A stretch of 64,000 nt of DNA from positions 201,162 through 265,161 of the forward strand of contig JAMYFF010000007.1 of the NCBI GenBank assembly GCA_024128875.1, in the 5' to 3' direction. Each line of letters begins with the position of its first letter. Position 1 is the stretch's first letter. Below the pieces are notes generated by a model. The model was not told the DNA's origin and searched no databases. It saw nothing but the letters and a program-made list of their open reading frames with translations. Made by a program: the position numbers and the translations under genes. This document shows positions 32,047-41,601 of this stretch, in pieces. Origin of the DNA: Salinilacustrithrix flava. Lineage in GTDB: Bacteria > Actinomycetota > Acidimicrobiia > Acidimicrobiales > Salinilacustritrichaceae.

Positions 32047-33452
32047 CGGCATGCCGGCGGCGTCGCCGCCTCGACGGTGGCCTGCACGGTGCCGAGGGTG
32101 CCCGCCCGGTCGTTCAGCCACTCGACCCCGCCGGCGCCGACGGTCGCGGCGTAGGCGCGCCCCGACAGCGCCGGCGCCCCGACCAGGAGACCGTCGACCC
32201 GAGCCAGCTGGGCGGTGAACCCGCCCGTGACCAGGTTGCCGAACGAGCGGCCGGCCCACGGGCGGATCTGCTCGCGCAGGCCGTCGGCGATCGGGAGGCG
32301 GGACAGCGCGGCATCCACCGGCAGGTCGGTGAGGGCGCGGATCTCCCCGAGCACCGTGCCCGGCCCCTGGCGGGCCGCCTGCACGACCGCACCGAGGCCG
32401 TCGGTGCGGGCGGCGAGGCGACCGATGACGGTGTCGGTGCGGGTGAACGCCCCGGCACCTCGCTGCGTGAGGCGTGCGTCGTCGGCGCCCAGGCGGGCGT
32501 ACTGCCCGGCGATGCCGTCGGTCCGCCGCAGTCGCTGCGCGACTGTCATGGTCCGTGCCGCGTCGTCGAGCTGGCCGAGCGGGCCCCGCATGGCGCGGGC
32601 GGCGCCCGCAGCTCGTGACGCGACGGTGCCCGTCCCGACGGTGCCCAGGGCCAGCAGCAGGTCGGGCACCCGGCGGCCGAGCCAACGAGCCGGATCCTCG
32701 AACAGCGTGTCCAGGTCGAGCAGGGCGGTGCCGAGGTCCCCGAGGAACTCGATCGGGTTCTCGGCCACGTACTGGAGCATGGCCAGGATCTGGCCCCGGT
32801 TCGACCACAGGTCGGGCCAGCCCGTCGGGTCCAGGAGCAGCAGCAGGTCGCGGATGCCGAGGACCAGGTCGCGGAAGCCCTCGTACACGCCGGTGCCGAA
32901 GCTGGCGAGGACGTCGAGCGTGCCGCCGATGGCGTCGCCGACCGTGCCGGTGACGCGATCCCAGTTCGAGGGCGGCGGCGTGGCGAACGTGGGCTGGTCG
33001 TCGAGCCAGTCGAACAGCTCGGCCACGGAGTCGAGGCAGGCGCGGTGTGCGTCGAGCACCATCTCCACCTGCGCTTCCAGCGCGGGTCGCTGCGCGGCCA
33101 GCGCGGCGTCGGCCGGATCCAGCGACGCGGCCTGGGCGCGCAGGTGGCGGAGGCGGTCCTGGTGCTCGTCGAAGCGGCCGGCGAACCAGTGGAGCTTCTC
33201 CGCGGCCTGCCCCATGCGATCGACGGCGGCGTCGAGCGCCTGGGGCAGCGGCTTGCGCTCCACCACCCGGCGGAAGGCGTCGAACGCGGTGCCCTGCCAG
33301 TGGTCGCCGGTGAGCACCGCCTCGACCTGGACCGCGGCTCCGTGTGCGGTGCGGAGCCGGGGGACGGTGCCGGTGAGATCGGCTGCGGCCGAGCGGATCG
33401 CCGAGCTGTCGCCGGGCAGGAGGGGGATGTCCACGTCAGCCACCTCAGCCAC
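32043..33452 (-). CDS. Candidate type VII-secreted protein with N-terminal WXG-like helical domain
   Basis: The 469-residue protein starts with a helical hairpin of about 110 residues that contains a WxG motif (GDHWQGTAFDAFRR) and a following long helix, as in T7SS signal-domain proteins. The middle (residues 165-260) has hydrophobic helices and the C-terminal part is Ala/Arg-rich and helical. I see no recognisable toxin domain and no immunity-like gene beyond the small SseB-like one downstream. The GTG at 33452 overlaps the upstream gene by 8 nt. The position inside an EccC/WXG100 locus and the signal-domain-like start support a substrate role. Confidence 0.65.
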   Translation of the reverse strand: MAEVADVDIPLLPGDSSAIRSAAADLTGTVPRLRTAHGAAVQVEAVLTGDHWQGTAFDAFRRVVERKPLPQALDAAVDRMGQAAEKLHWFAGRFDEHQDRLRHLRAQAASLDPADAALAAQRPALEAQVEMVLDAHRACLDSVAELFDWLDDQPTFATPPPSNWDRVTGTVGDAIGGTLDVLASFGTGVYEGFRDLVLGIRDLLLLLDPTGWPDLWSNRGQILAMLQYVAENPIEFLGDLGTALLDLDTLFEDPARWLGRRVPDLLLALGTVGTGTVASRAAGAARAMRGPLGQLDDAARTMTVAQRLRRTDGIAGQYARLGADDARLTQRGAGAFTRTDTVIGRLAARTDGLGAVVQAARQGPGTVLGEIRALTDLPVDAALSRLPIADGLREQIRPWAGRSFGNLVTGGFTAQLARVDGLLVGAPALSGRAYAATVGAGGVEWLNDRAGTLGTVQATVEAATPPACR

Positions 33453-33753
33453 CCGATCCGGTGATCGCAGCCGCGGCGTCGCAGTCGGCCTCCTCGTAGG
33501 AGGAGGCGGCGCCCTCGACGACCTCGGCGTAGGCCCGGAGCATCTCGGCGATCAGCTCGTACTCCGAGCGCCACTGGCGCACGAAGGTCCGGACCTTGTC
33601 GTCGGCCTGGCGGCTGTGGTCGATGCCGCCGTCCACGCTGGCGCCGGCCCGCTCCAGGGCGAGGCGGGCATCGGCGAGCGCCGTGCGGGCGTCGGCGACC
33701 GCAGCCACCGACGCCCGCAGCGCCGCGGGATCGACGAAGAGGCGCTCGGGCAC
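33445..33753 (-). CDS. Small EspC/WXG100-like type VII substrate
   Basis: The 102-residue protein is nearly all helix: FVDPAALRASVAAVADARTALADARLALERAGASV, a turn, then RTFVRQWRSEYELIAEMLRAYAEVVEGAASSYEEAD. Length and helical-hairpin form fit the ESX-associated (EspC-like) or WXG100 families, although no exact WxG is present (RQWRSEY instead). The C-terminal SSYEEAD resembles the YxxxD/E export signal. The GTG start lies 4 nt after the WXG100 gene, so the two are probably cotranslated as a partner pair. Confidence 0.7.
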   Translation of the reverse strand: MPERLFVDPAALRASVAAVADARTALADARLALERAGASVDGGIDHSRQADDKVRTFVRQWRSEYELIAEMLRAYAEVVEGAASSYEEADCDAAAAITGSGG

Positions 33754-33757
33754 GTGC

Positions 33758-34057
33758 TCAGCCGGCGAGCGAGGAGGCGATCGCTGCCTCCTGACTCTCG
33801 TACTGCTCGCCGATGCCGCGGAGCAGCTCCGACATCTGGACCAGGGCGGTCTCGACCTGCTTCCAGCCCTGGGTGGCGTTGGCGTACATGCCGTGGAAGG
33901 CCCCGGCGGCCTGACCCCGCCAGCCGTTCTCGACCAGGGCCTGCACCGCGGTCAGCAGCGAGTCGAGCTGGCCGGCGATGGCGCCGCCCTCGGCCTGGAG
34001 CCGGCTGGCCATGGATTGCAGGTCCTCGAAGGTGACCAGGATGTTGTTCGATGACAT
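33758..34057 (-). CDS. WXG100 family type VII secretion target
   Basis: The 99-residue protein is a classic WXG100 protein: two helices joined by ENGWRGQAAGAFHGMY, with the W-x-G turn at residues 46-48. It should be exported as a helical-hairpin dimer. The C-terminus (GEQYESQEAAIASSLAG) carries a YxxxE-type signal. The ATG at 34057 is preceded by GAGGAGG. A promoter-like TTGACG-N18-CTGAAT lies upstream on the minus strand, so expression may be partly independent of the ATPase gene. Confidence 0.92.
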   Translation of the reverse strand: MSSNNILVTFEDLQSMASRLQAEGGAIAGQLDSLLTAVQALVENGWRGQAAGAFHGMYANATQGWKQVETALVQMSELLRGIGEQYESQEAAIASSLAG

Positions 34058-34085
34058 TTCATGCCTCCTCAGTTGGTGTGGAGGC

Positions 34086-34115
34086 ATTCAGTCACAGCCG
34101 TCGGGTGCCCGTCAA
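34086..34115 (-). promoter_or_regulatory. Candidate promoter of the WXG100 gene
   Basis: On the minus strand TTGACG (34115-34110) and CTGAAT (34091-34086) are 18 nt apart, upstream of a leader with a GAGGAGG ribosome binding site. The surrounding 95 nt between the ATPase and WXG100 genes are AT-richer than the neighbouring coding sequence. Confidence 0.4.
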
Positions 34116-34152
34116 GGCTTTTCGTGAACTTTCATGCTCTACTGGTCTGCTC

Positions 34153-37100
34153 TCAGTGACATCGACCGACCTGGAGCGTGCGGGCGTGGCGGTCGACCAC
34201 GAGCACCCCGCGTCCGGGTGGGAAGCGGGCGCCGGGCCGGAGCTTCACCCGGACGCCGGCGAGCTGGTCGATGTCCGCCGCGCCCGCCGGCTGCAGCAGG
34301 AGCATCCGCCGCCCCCGCTTCAGCGCCGGCACCCACCCGCTGAACGCCCGGGCGACGGCGGCGGCATCCGCCGTGGCCACCAGGCGGTACCCGCGGGTCG
34401 TGGCCAGCTGCTCGAGGGCACGACCGCCGGGGCCCTCGGCCAGCTCGTCGGCGTCGTCGATGACGACGGGAGACTCCGGCGGCTCGGCGTCGAGCAGCGA
34501 CTGCAGCCGGGCGGGAGCATCCTCGTCCCGGCCGTCGATGACCACCGGATCGTGCCCGGCGGCGCGCAGGCCGGCGACCACGGCGGCGGCTGCGGTCGTG
34601 CGCCCGCTGCCGGGCGGCCCCACGATGAGGAGCGCGCCCGGGCCGAGGTCCACCGTGACGGGTTCGGAGTCGTCGGTCACGCCGAGGGCGACGACCAGGT
34701 CGTGGTCGAGCCCCGTCGGTCGGGCCACGTCCTCCGGCAGCGGCCCCGGACGCGGACCCCGTCGCGTCCCCGCACCGAGCGACGCGATGGCATCGGCCTG
34801 GGCGGCGGCTGAGGGATCCGGGCCGAGGACGGCCACCTGGACCTCCTCGTCGCCGCGCAGGTAGCCCCGTCCCGGCTCGAGGACGGGTCCCCGGGCCAGG
34901 GCCATCGGCACGCCGAGGGAGACGAGCGCGTCGGGCTCGGTCATGCGAAGCACCAGACGGGCGCCGATCGCGCCGAGCAGCGCGTTCGGCAGGTCGGCCC
35001 GGCGGTCGGCGGACAGCAGCGGGTGGATCCCCACCTGGCGCCCCTCCACCAGGAGGCGCTGGAGACGTTGGAGCCAGTCGTAGCCGGCCGGCGTGTCCAG
35101 CTCGGCGCGCAGCGCCCCGAAGCCGTCGATGACCACCGCGATGCGGGGGACGACGGGCTCCCCGGCGCGGGCGCGCAGCGCGGACAGGGACTCGACCCGG
35201 TGCTCGCCGAGCAGGGCCCGCCGGCGCTCGACCTCGGCGGCGAGGGCGTCGATCTGCGCCGCTGTGGTGTCGAGGTCGTCGGCGGTGCACACGACCCGGG
35301 TGTGGGGCAGCTCGAGCAGCGGCAGCAGCGCCCGGCTGGCGAAGTCGAAGACCACGACCTCGACCTCGTCCGGCGTGGCCCCCGCGACCAGGGACGCCAC
35401 CGCGGTGCGCAGCGCCGTCGTCCGGCCGGACCCTCCGGCACCGAACACGGCCAGGCCGCCCTCGGCCTCGAGCTCCACCACGGCCGGCCGGCGGGCCTGG
35501 TGCTCGGGATCGTCGTGGAGGCCCAGCACCAGTCTTGATCCCCCTGAATCCCCCAGCACCCCTGGCTCCCCGGGCCCGTTCGAGCCGAGGAGATCGTGGA
35601 GGTCGACGACGTCGGGGAGCGGGGGGAGCCAGGGGCGGCGGGGCACGGCGCCGCCGCGTCGCTGGTGCGCAACGCCGATCGAGGCGAGCACCTGGTCGAG
35701 CTGGGTGCCGCCGAGCGCCACCGGCGCGGCGGCGTCCGGCACCCGCCCGACCCCGAGCGGGGCGACCCGGACCCGGGCGCCGCCACCGTGGTGGCGGGGC
35801 GCGCCCGACCAGGCGGCCTGGAACGGGACGAGCTCGGTCGGGCCGGTGCGGGCGAAGGCCCGGCCCCGGAGGGGGACCGGGATCTCGGCCGCGGCCGGGC
35901 TGCCGATGACGCTCTGGGAGTCGGCCGCATCGACCACGCGCAGCGCCACCCGCAGGTTCGTGTTGGCCAGGATGTTCTCGTTCACCGCGCCGGCCGGGCG
36001 CTGGGTGGCGAGCACGAGGTGGATGCCGAGGCTGCGCCCGCGCTGGGCGACGTCGACCACGCCGGCGACGAAGTCGGGGATCTCCTTCACGAGCGTGGCG
36101 AACTCGTCGACGACGATCACCAGCCGGGGCGGCGCGCGGTCCGGGTCCAGCTGGGCCAGGTCGGCGACACCGGCATCGGCGAGGATCGCCATGCGCCGGT
36201 CGAGCTCGGCCCGCAGCGACACCAGCGCCCGGAGGGACAGCCGGGCGTCGAGGTTGGTGACCACACCGACGTTGTGCGGGAGCTCGGCGAAGGGTGCGGC
36301 CGCCGCACCGCCCTTGTAGTCGATGAAGAGGAACGTGAGGCGCTCCGGCGGGTGCTGCGCCGCCATCGCCGCGACCATGCTCTGCAGCAGCTCGCTCTTG
36401 CCCGCGCCCGAGGTGCCGGCGATGAGCATGTGCGGGCCCTGCTCCACGAGGTCGAGCAAGAACGTGCCGCCCGCCCCGGCACCGACGGGGGCGGCGAGCG
36501 ACCGCGAGGTGCTCCGGTCCCACACGTCGGCGACGTGCTCGGGGGTCACGTCGGCGAGCACGTCGGTGAGGCCCACCATGCGGGGCAGCGCACCGACCTG
36601 GGCCACGCTCGTGACGTCCCGCAGCGGTGCCAGGTGGCGGGCGAGTGCATCAGCGACCTCTGTCCCCGTCACCTCGACGGTGAAGGTCACCGGTTCGGCG
36701 TCGGGGTCGGTCGTAGCGAGGACGGACGCCCCGTCGCCGGAAGCGACCTGCGCCAGCAGCCGGCACTGGCGGGGCAGCAGCGCCTCGTCGCGGCCGATCC
36801 ACAGCACCCGGATGCCCGCACCCGGGCCGTCATCCAGGAGGCGGCCGAGGGCGGTGCGGTCGACGGCGGCGTCCTCGTGGACGGCCACGACGAGCCTCGG
36901 GTGGTCGCGGTCGGCGCTGCCCCGTCGGTCGGCGGCCACGTCGAGCAGGGCGCCGAGCAGCACGTCGACGTCCTCGGGCCAGGCAGCCAGGTGCGGCACC
37001 GACAGGGGCGACGCCGCCGAGCGCACGTGGGGCAGCCAGCGGAGCCACTCGTACCCGGCGAGGGCGCTCGGCGCGAGGAGTGCAACGAGGATCACGTCCT

Positions 37101-38079
37101 CGGGGCCGTGGCGCACGACGGTCTGGGCCAGGAGCGAGCGGGCGAGGCCGTCGACCAGGTCGGGGTCGCCGTGGAGGCCGACGATGCCGGCCCGCTCGAG
37201 ATCGATCGCGACGGGGACGTCGTGCACCTCGGCCACCGCTTCCGCGATGCGGGCCTCGGCCTCGCGGCGGAGCTGTTCATCCCCGCCTCGCTCGATCTCC
37301 AGGGACACCAGCGTTGGGAGGGTCGAGCGGCCGGCCCGCAGCACGAGCAGGTCGGGGGCACCGCGGTCCCGGGCCCACAGCGACGGCGCCCGCACCCGCG
37401 CCTGCTCGACGAGGACCTCGAGCGGCGGCAGCGCCCGATCCCGCTCGGCGCGCTCGTCCTCCTTGGCCTGCTCGATGTCACCCAGCCGCTCCTCGAGCAG
37501 GGCCTGGTGCTCGGCGCGAGCGGCACGGTGGCTCCGCCGGCCGCGGCGCCGCTCGAACAGGGTCACCGCCCCGAGGGCGATCGGCGCCAGCAGCGCGATG
37601 AGGAGGAACTGGGGGCGACCGAACACCACGGCGAAGCCGACGCCGCTCGCGAGCGGGATGACGAAGGAGGTGATGGCGATGCGGTTGGCCGGCGGCGGGG
37701 ACGGCGGCGCGGGCAGCGGTGGGAGCCGGCGCGGCTGCACCCGCACGGGCCGGTAGGGCGTGCGGTTGAACGGAACGGTGCCGCTCCCGTCGGGTCGGTC
37801 ATGGTGCACCGTGGGGTCGGAGGGTTGGGTGGGCGGTGGCGTCGCTCGCAGCCAGACGCGCTGGCCGGAGGTGACCCCGGCCCGCACCACGGGGGTGGCC
37901 TCGTCCAGCGCGGTGCCGTCGTCGGTCCACAGGCGGGCGTCGGGCGCGACCTCGATGCCGCGGTCGGCGGCGTGGGCGGCGAGCGCGCCCCGCAGGTCGG
38001 CGACGGTGGCGCCGGGCTCGGCGTCGGCGCGGCAGTCGAGGCGCGCCGCGACCTCGCCGTCGCCGACCCGTAGCTCCAC
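34153..38079 (-). CDS. Type VII secretion FtsK/SpoIIIE-type ATPase (EccC/EssC-like)
   Basis: This 1308-residue protein has an N-terminal small domain (residues 1-80), a Pro-rich linker, two membrane helices (about 133-153 and 157-175), and three ATPase modules. The first has Walker A GTSGAGKSE (555-563) and Walker B LVIVVDEFA, the second FGAGGSGRTTA, and the third VGPPGSGRTTA. Modules 2 and 3 have Arg in place of the Walker A Lys (GSGRTT), as expected of degenerate EccC ATPase domains. It should drive export of WXG100-type substrates. The GTG at 38079 is used. EccB, EccD, EccE and a mycosin are absent from the window. The -10-like TAACCT overlapping the GntR stop may add a promoter. Confidence 0.93.
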   Translation of the reverse strand: MELRVGDGEVAARLDCRADAEPGATVADLRGALAAHAADRGIEVAPDARLWTDDGTALDEATPVVRAGVTSGQRVWLRATPPPTQPSDPTVHHDRPDGSGTVPFNRTPYRPVRVQPRRLPPLPAPPSPPPANRIAITSFVIPLASGVGFAVVFGRPQFLLIALLAPIALGAVTLFERRRGRRSHRAARAEHQALLEERLGDIEQAKEDERAERDRALPPLEVLVEQARVRAPSLWARDRGAPDLLVLRAGRSTLPTLVSLEIERGGDEQLRREAEARIAEAVAEVHDVPVAIDLERAGIVGLHGDPDLVDGLARSLLAQTVVRHGPEDVILVALLAPSALAGYEWLRWLPHVRSAASPLSVPHLAAWPEDVDVLLGALLDVAADRRGSADRDHPRLVVAVHEDAAVDRTALGRLLDDGPGAGIRVLWIGRDEALLPRQCRLLAQVASGDGASVLATTDPDAEPVTFTVEVTGTEVADALARHLAPLRDVTSVAQVGALPRMVGLTDVLADVTPEHVADVWDRSTSRSLAAPVGAGAGGTFLLDLVEQGPHMLIAGTSGAGKSELLQSMVAAMAAQHPPERLTFLFIDYKGGAAAAPFAELPHNVGVVTNLDARLSLRALVSLRAELDRRMAILADAGVADLAQLDPDRAPPRLVIVVDEFATLVKEIPDFVAGVVDVAQRGRSLGIHLVLATQRPAGAVNENILANTNLRVALRVVDAADSQSVIGSPAAAEIPVPLRGRAFARTGPTELVPFQAAWSGAPRHHGGGARVRVAPLGVGRVPDAAAPVALGGTQLDQVLASIGVAHQRRGGAVPRRPWLPPLPDVVDLHDLLGSNGPGEPGVLGDSGGSRLVLGLHDDPEHQARRPAVVELEAEGGLAVFGAGGSGRTTALRTAVASLVAGATPDEVEVVVFDFASRALLPLLELPHTRVVCTADDLDTTAAQIDALAAEVERRRALLGEHRVESLSALRARAGEPVVPRIAVVIDGFGALRAELDTPAGYDWLQRLQRLLVEGRQVGIHPLLSADRRADLPNALLGAIGARLVLRMTEPDALVSLGVPMALARGPVLEPGRGYLRGDEEVQVAVLGPDPSAAAQADAIASLGAGTRRGPRPGPLPEDVARPTGLDHDLVVALGVTDDSEPVTVDLGPGALLIVGPPGSGRTTAAAAVVAGLRAAGHDPVVIDGRDEDAPARLQSLLDAEPPESPVVIDDADELAEGPGGRALEQLATTRGYRLVATADAAAVARAFSGWVPALKRGRRMLLLQPAGAADIDQLAGVRVKLRPGARFPPGRGVLVVDRHARTLQVGRCH

Positions 38080-38101
38080 CAGCAGTTCGATGGCCGGCAG
38101 G

Positions 38102-38758
38102 TTAGGAGGTCACGAACTCGGTGAGGTGCGCCGGGAAGCGGTGCTCGGCTCGCAGGAACGCCTGGCCGTCGACGTCCCGGCTCACCCGCAGCGCGACGAG
38201 CATGGGCGAACCGACCGGGATGCCGAGCACCTCGGCGTCGCGCTCGTCGGCGACGGCGGCCCGGATCGTCTGGTCGACGGCGGCGAGCTCGTTCGGGAGC
38301 AGGTCGTAGAAGGTGGCGCCCTCCACGTCGTCGCGGCTGAGCGACCGGCCCAGCTCGGCCGGGCACCACACCGTGACGAGGGCGAAGGGCTGGCCGTCGG
38401 CCAGGTTCACGCGCACCACCTCGAGCACGGGCTCCCCATCGAGGTCACGGAAGCGGAAGGACAGCACCTTGCGCACGGGCTCGCGGCCTTGGGCGGCGAG
38501 GTCGGCCTCGATGGTCGACAGCGTGGCGAGCGATCTGCGCACCACCGGGACGGCGACGAACCAGCCGAACCCCTGGCGGGAGCCGATCAACCCCTCCGAG
38601 CGGAGCAGCTCGAGCGCCTTTCGGACCGTGACGCGGCTCACCCCATAGGATCCGGCCAGGTCGGCCTCCGAGGGCAGCACGGCCCCGGCGACCAGGTCGC
38701 CGGACGTGATCTGTCGACGGAGGTCGTCAGCGATCGCCACGTATCGGATCTCTCTCAC
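38102..38758 (-). CDS. GntR family regulator with UTRA domain (HutC-type)
   Basis: The 218-residue protein has an N-terminal GntR winged helix (YVAIADDLRRQITSGDLVAGAVLPSEADLAGSYGVSRVTVRKALELLRSEGLI) and a C-terminal UTRA ligand domain ending PAHLTEFVTS. HutC-type regulators bind small-molecule effectors and usually repress neighbouring genes. The GTG at 38758 is 18 nt from the ATG of the divergent aconitase, so it very probably controls that gene. A GTG at 38740 is an alternative start. The stop codon is 22 nt from the EccC-like gene, on the same strand. Confidence 0.9.
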   Translation of the reverse strand: MREIRYVAIADDLRRQITSGDLVAGAVLPSEADLAGSYGVSRVTVRKALELLRSEGLIGSRQGFGWFVAVPVVRRSLATLSTIEADLAAQGREPVRKVLSFRFRDLDGEPVLEVVRVNLADGQPFALVTVWCPAELGRSLSRDDVEGATFYDLLPNELAAVDQTIRAAVADERDAEVLGIPVGSPMLVALRVSRDVDGQAFLRAEHRFPAHLTEFVTS

Positions 38759-38776
38759 TTGTATTAGAGTTGCATC
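38759..38776. promoter_or_regulatory. 18-nt divergent control region of GntR and aconitase
   Basis: TAGAGT (38765-38770) ends 6 nt before the aconitase ATG, and on the minus strand TCTAAT (38768-38763) lies 4 nt before the GntR GTG. Both -10 candidates share the same bases, so one bound repressor could block both genes. Confidence 0.45.
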
Positions 38777-41083
38777 ATGCCTGTCACTTCGTCCACTCCC
38801 ATCGAGCTCGTCCAGGCCGTCTACGACCGGCTGCCCGACTCCGTCCGCATCGGTCGTGAGCGCCTCGGCCGGCCCCTGACGCTCGCGGAGAAGATCCTGA
38901 TCAACCACCTCCGGGATCGCGAGGGCCAGGAGATGGAGCGGTCCCGCAGCTACGCCGACTTCGATCCGGACCGGGTCGCCATGCAGGACGCCACCGCCCA
39001 GATGGCGCTGCTGCAGTTCATGACCGCCGGCCTGGACGAGGCCGCCGTCCCCTCCACCGTGCACTGCGACCACCTGATCCAGGCCAAGGTCGGTGCGCTC
39101 AAGGACCTCGAGGTCGCGACGGAGACCAACCACGAGGTCTACGAGTTCCTCGAGACCGTCAGCCGGCGCTACGGCATCGGCTTCTGGAAGCCGGGCTCGG
39201 GCATCATCCACCAGGTCGTGCTCGAGAACTACGCCTTCCCCGGCGGCATGATGATCGGCACCGACAGCCACACCCCCAACGCCGGCGGCCTGGGCATGGT
39301 CGCCATCGGCGTGGGTGGCGCCGACGCCGTCGACGTGATGACCGGCTTCCCGTTCAACGTGCGCTGGCCCAAGCTGATCGGCGTCCACCTCACCGGGCGC
39401 CTGTCCGGCTGGACCGCACCGAAGGACGTGATCCTCAAGGTCGCCGAGATCCTCACGGTCAAGGGCGGCACCGGGGCCATCGTGGAGTACTTCGGCGAGG
39501 GCGCCGACTCCATCACCGCCACCGGCAAGGGCACCATCTGCAACATGGGCGCCGAGATCGGGGCGACGACGTCGCTGTTCCAGTTCGACGAGAACATGGC
39601 GGCGTACCTCAAGTCCACCGGCCGGGAGGCCATCGCCGATGCGGCCAACGCCGTCTCCGGCGACCTGCGCGCCGACCCCGAGGTCCTGGCCAACCCGGGC
39701 GAGTACTTCGACCAGGTCATCGAGATCAACCTCGATGAGCTGCCCCCGATGATCAACGGCCCCCACTCCCCCGACCGCGCCCACGTCCTCGGCGACGTGG
39801 ACGGCGGCGTCGGCAAGGAAGCCAAGGAGGAGGGCTGGCCGCTCGAGATCAGCGCCGCCCTCATCGGCTCGTGCACCAACTCGTCCTACGAGGACATCAC
39901 CCGGGCGGCCTCCATCGCCCGCCAGGCCGCGGCCAAGGGCCTGAAGGCCAAGACCGAGCTGCTCATCACCCCGGGCTCCGAGCAGGTGCGCGCCACCATC
40001 GAGCGCGACGGCCTGCTCGCCGACCTCGAGGCGATCGGCGGCGACGTGCTCGCCAACGCCTGCGGCCCCTGCATCGGCCAGTGGTCGCGCCCCCAGACCC
40101 AGCTCGACCAGGTCAACACCATCGTCAACTCCTACAACCGCAACTTCCCCAAGCGGAACGACGGCTCGGCCAACACCCTCAGCTTCGTGACCTCGCCCGA
40201 CACGGTCATCGCCCTGGCGCTGGCCGGCCGCCTCGACTTCGACCCCCGCACCGACGTGCTGGTCAACGACGCCGGCGAGGAGGTCCGCCTCGACGAGCCC
40301 GTCGGCATCGACCTGCCCCCGGGCGGCTTCGACCCCGGCGAGGACACCTTCGTCGCACCCCCCGAGGAGCTGTCGGACCGCACCAGCGTCGAGGTAAAGG
40401 TCGACCCCGAGTCCGACCGCATCCAGCTGCTCGAGCCGTTCCCGGCCTGGGACGGCGAGGACTACGTCGAGCTGCCGGTCGCCGTGAAGGCCCAGGGCAA
40501 GTGCACCACCGACCACATCTCGATGGCCGGCCCGTGGCTCAAGTACCGCGGCCACCTCGAGAACATCTCGGGCAACCTCTTCCTCGGCGCGGTCAACGCC
40601 TTCACCGGGGAGGCTGGTAGCGGCAAGGACCCGGCCGACGGGAAGGTCAAGCCGTTCCCCGAGGTCATGGCGTCGCTGCACGAAGCCGGCCAGGAGTGGG
40701 TCGCGATCGGCGACGAGAACTACGGCGAGGGCTCCTCCCGCGAGCACGCTGCCATGGAGCCCCGGTTCCGCAGGTGCGCCGCCGTGTTCGCCCGCAGCTT
40801 CGCCCGCATCGCCGAGACCAACCTCAAGAAGCAGGGCGTGCTCGCCCTCACCTTCTCGGACCCGGCCACCTACGACGCCATCGGCGAGGACGACACGCTC
40901 AGCATCCTCGGACTCGACGGGCTCGCTCCCGACGTGCCCGTGCGCTGCCAGATCGTGAAGCCCGACGGCTCCACGGTCGACTTCGAGGCCACCCACACCC
41001 TGTCCCCCGAGCAGATCGAGTGGTTCGAGGCCGGGTCGGCCCTGAACATCATCCGCCAGCGGGGCGGCGGCGACAACGCCTGA
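38777..41083 (+). CDS. acn: Aconitate hydratase, mitochondrial-type
   Basis: The 768-residue protein has the layout of the shorter (mitochondrial-type) aconitases: [21 protein letters not shown], and the [4Fe-4S] ligands Cys366 ([11 protein letters not shown]), Cys429 and Cys432 ([10 protein letters not shown]). The C-terminal swivel domain carries [11 protein letters not shown] and [17 protein letters not shown]. It interconverts citrate and isocitrate in the citric acid cycle. The ATG at 38777 has TAGAGT 6 nt upstream and no ribosome binding site, a leaderless pattern. The GntR/UTRA regulator is divergent, and a hairpin follows the stop. Confidence 0.95.
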   Translation: MPVTSSTPIELVQAVYDRLPDSVRIGRERLGRPLTLAEKILINHLRDREGQEMERSRSYADFDPDRVAMQDATAQMALLQFMTAGLDEAAVPSTVHCDHLIQAKVGALKDLEVATETNHEVYEFLETVSRRYGIGFWKPGSGIIHQVVLENYAFPGGMMIGTDSHTPNAGGLGMVAIGVGGADAVDVMTGFPFNVRWPKLIGVHLTGRLSGWTAPKDVILKVAEILTVKGGTGAIVEYFGEGADSITATGKGTICNMGAEIGATTSLFQFDENMAAYLKSTGREAIADAANAVSGDLRADPEVLANPGEYFDQVIEINLDELPPMINGPHSPDRAHVLGDVDGGVGKEAKEEGWPLEISAALIGSCTNSSYEDITRAASIARQAAAKGLKAKTELLITPGSEQVRATIERDGLLADLEAIGGDVLANACGPCIGQWSRPQTQLDQVNTIVNSYNRNFPKRNDGSANTLSFVTSPDTVIALALAGRLDFDPRTDVLVNDAGEEVRLDEPVGIDLPPGGFDPGEDTFVAPPEELSDRTSVEVKVDPESDRIQLLEPFPAWDGEDYVELPVAVKAQGKCTTDHISMAGPWLKYRGHLENISGNLFLGAVNAFTGEAGSGKDPADGKVKPFPEVMASLHEAGQEWVAIGDENYGEGSSREHAAMEPRFRRCAAVFARSFARIAETNLKKQGVLALTFSDPATYDAIGEDDTLSILGLDGLAPDVPVRCQIVKPDGSTVDFEATHTLSPEQIEWFEAGSALNIIRQRGGGDNA

Positions 41084-41099
41084 ACCTCTGGCGCTGCCG

Positions 41100-41124
41100 G
41101 ATCTTCTGATCTCAACGGAAGATC
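41100..41124 (+). terminator. Candidate terminator after aconitase
   Basis: GATCTTC (41100-41106) and GAAGATC (41118-41124) form a 7-bp stem with an 11-nt loop, followed by a pyrimidine-rich AATTCCTTCTC. Confidence 0.45.
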
Positions 41125-41163
41125 AATTCCTTCTCAAGTCCACCTCGATCCCCGACGATGAAC

Positions 41164-41198
41164 TCCCTCACGGGCCGGCATCCGCCGCCCGTGAGGGA
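41164..41198 (+). promoter_or_regulatory. Long hairpin in the leader of the SipW/RTX operon
   Basis: TCCCTCACGGG (41164-41174) and CCCGTGAGGGA (41188-41198) make a perfect 11-bp stem with a 13-nt GC-rich loop. It ends 6 nt before the ribosome binding site (GGGAGG, 41205-41210). It could be a leader regulatory hairpin or an extra terminator of the aconitase transcript. Confidence 0.5.
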
Positions 41199-41218
41199 AC
41201 CAACGGGAGGACAGGAAC

Positions 41219-41596
41219 ATGGGGCAGGCACGACTGGGACGGGGCGCACGCGTCTTCGCGATCGGCGTGGCCGCGGTGGCGACAGCAACCGGGGCGTACG
41301 CGTACACCAACACCAACACCGTCGAGGCGTCCAAGGCCGGTGACGGCACCGCAGCGATCAGCGGCTACACCGTGAGCGACGTCAAGTACGAGCTGGACAC
41401 CACCGACCCGTCAGAGCTCGAGTTCGTCCGCTTCACGCTCAACGGCGAGGCCGGAAGCGTCCGGGCCAAGGTCGTGTCCACCGATACCGACTACAGCACC
41501 TGCAGCGAGACCACGACCTCCGATGTGTGGGAGTGCGATCTCGACGGCATCGCCGTCCTCGATGCCGACAGCCTCACCGTCGTCGCGACGAGCTGA
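41219..41596 (+). CDS. Small secreted protein of a SipW-type operon
   Basis: The 125-residue precursor has a Sec signal (about residues 1-28, core VFAIGVAAVATATGAYAYT) followed by TNTNTVEAS. The mature part is a small beta-rich domain (AISGYTVSDVKYELDTTDP...ELEFVRFTLNGEAGSVRAKVV) with two cysteines, resembling SipW-dependent (TasA/camelysin-like) surface proteins. No precise family is claimed. The ATG has GGGAGG at good spacing. The SipW-type peptidase starts 5 nt after the stop, so it is probably the enzyme that processes this protein. Confidence 0.7.
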   Translation: MGQARLGRGARVFAIGVAAVATATGAYAYTNTNTVEASKAGDGTAAISGYTVSDVKYELDTTDPSELEFVRFTLNGEAGSVRAKVVSTDTDYSTCSETTTSDVWECDLDGIAVLDADSLTVVATS

Positions 41597-41601
41597 GCAC
41601 G

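Noticed and set aside
34139..36523. Alternative minus-strand frame of 794 residues inside the EccC-like gene
   Set aside because: Arg/Gly/Ala-rich out-of-frame product; the in-frame protein has Walker motifs and membrane helices.
38765..38770. Aconitase treated as dependent on a conventional ribosome binding site
   Set aside because: No AGGAG-like sequence lies in the 18-nt gap; TAGAGT at the leaderless spacing explains the start better.
38102..40996. Very long minus-strand frame through the aconitase gene
   Set aside because: Only the first ~650 nt next to 38102 code for a real GntR/UTRA protein; the rest is the antisense of aconitase.
41158..41343. Short plus-strand ORF starting ATGAACTCC near the hairpin
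   Set aside because: It crosses the hairpin and overlaps the signal peptide gene out of frame, has no recognisable features, and its start lies inside a strong stem-loop.
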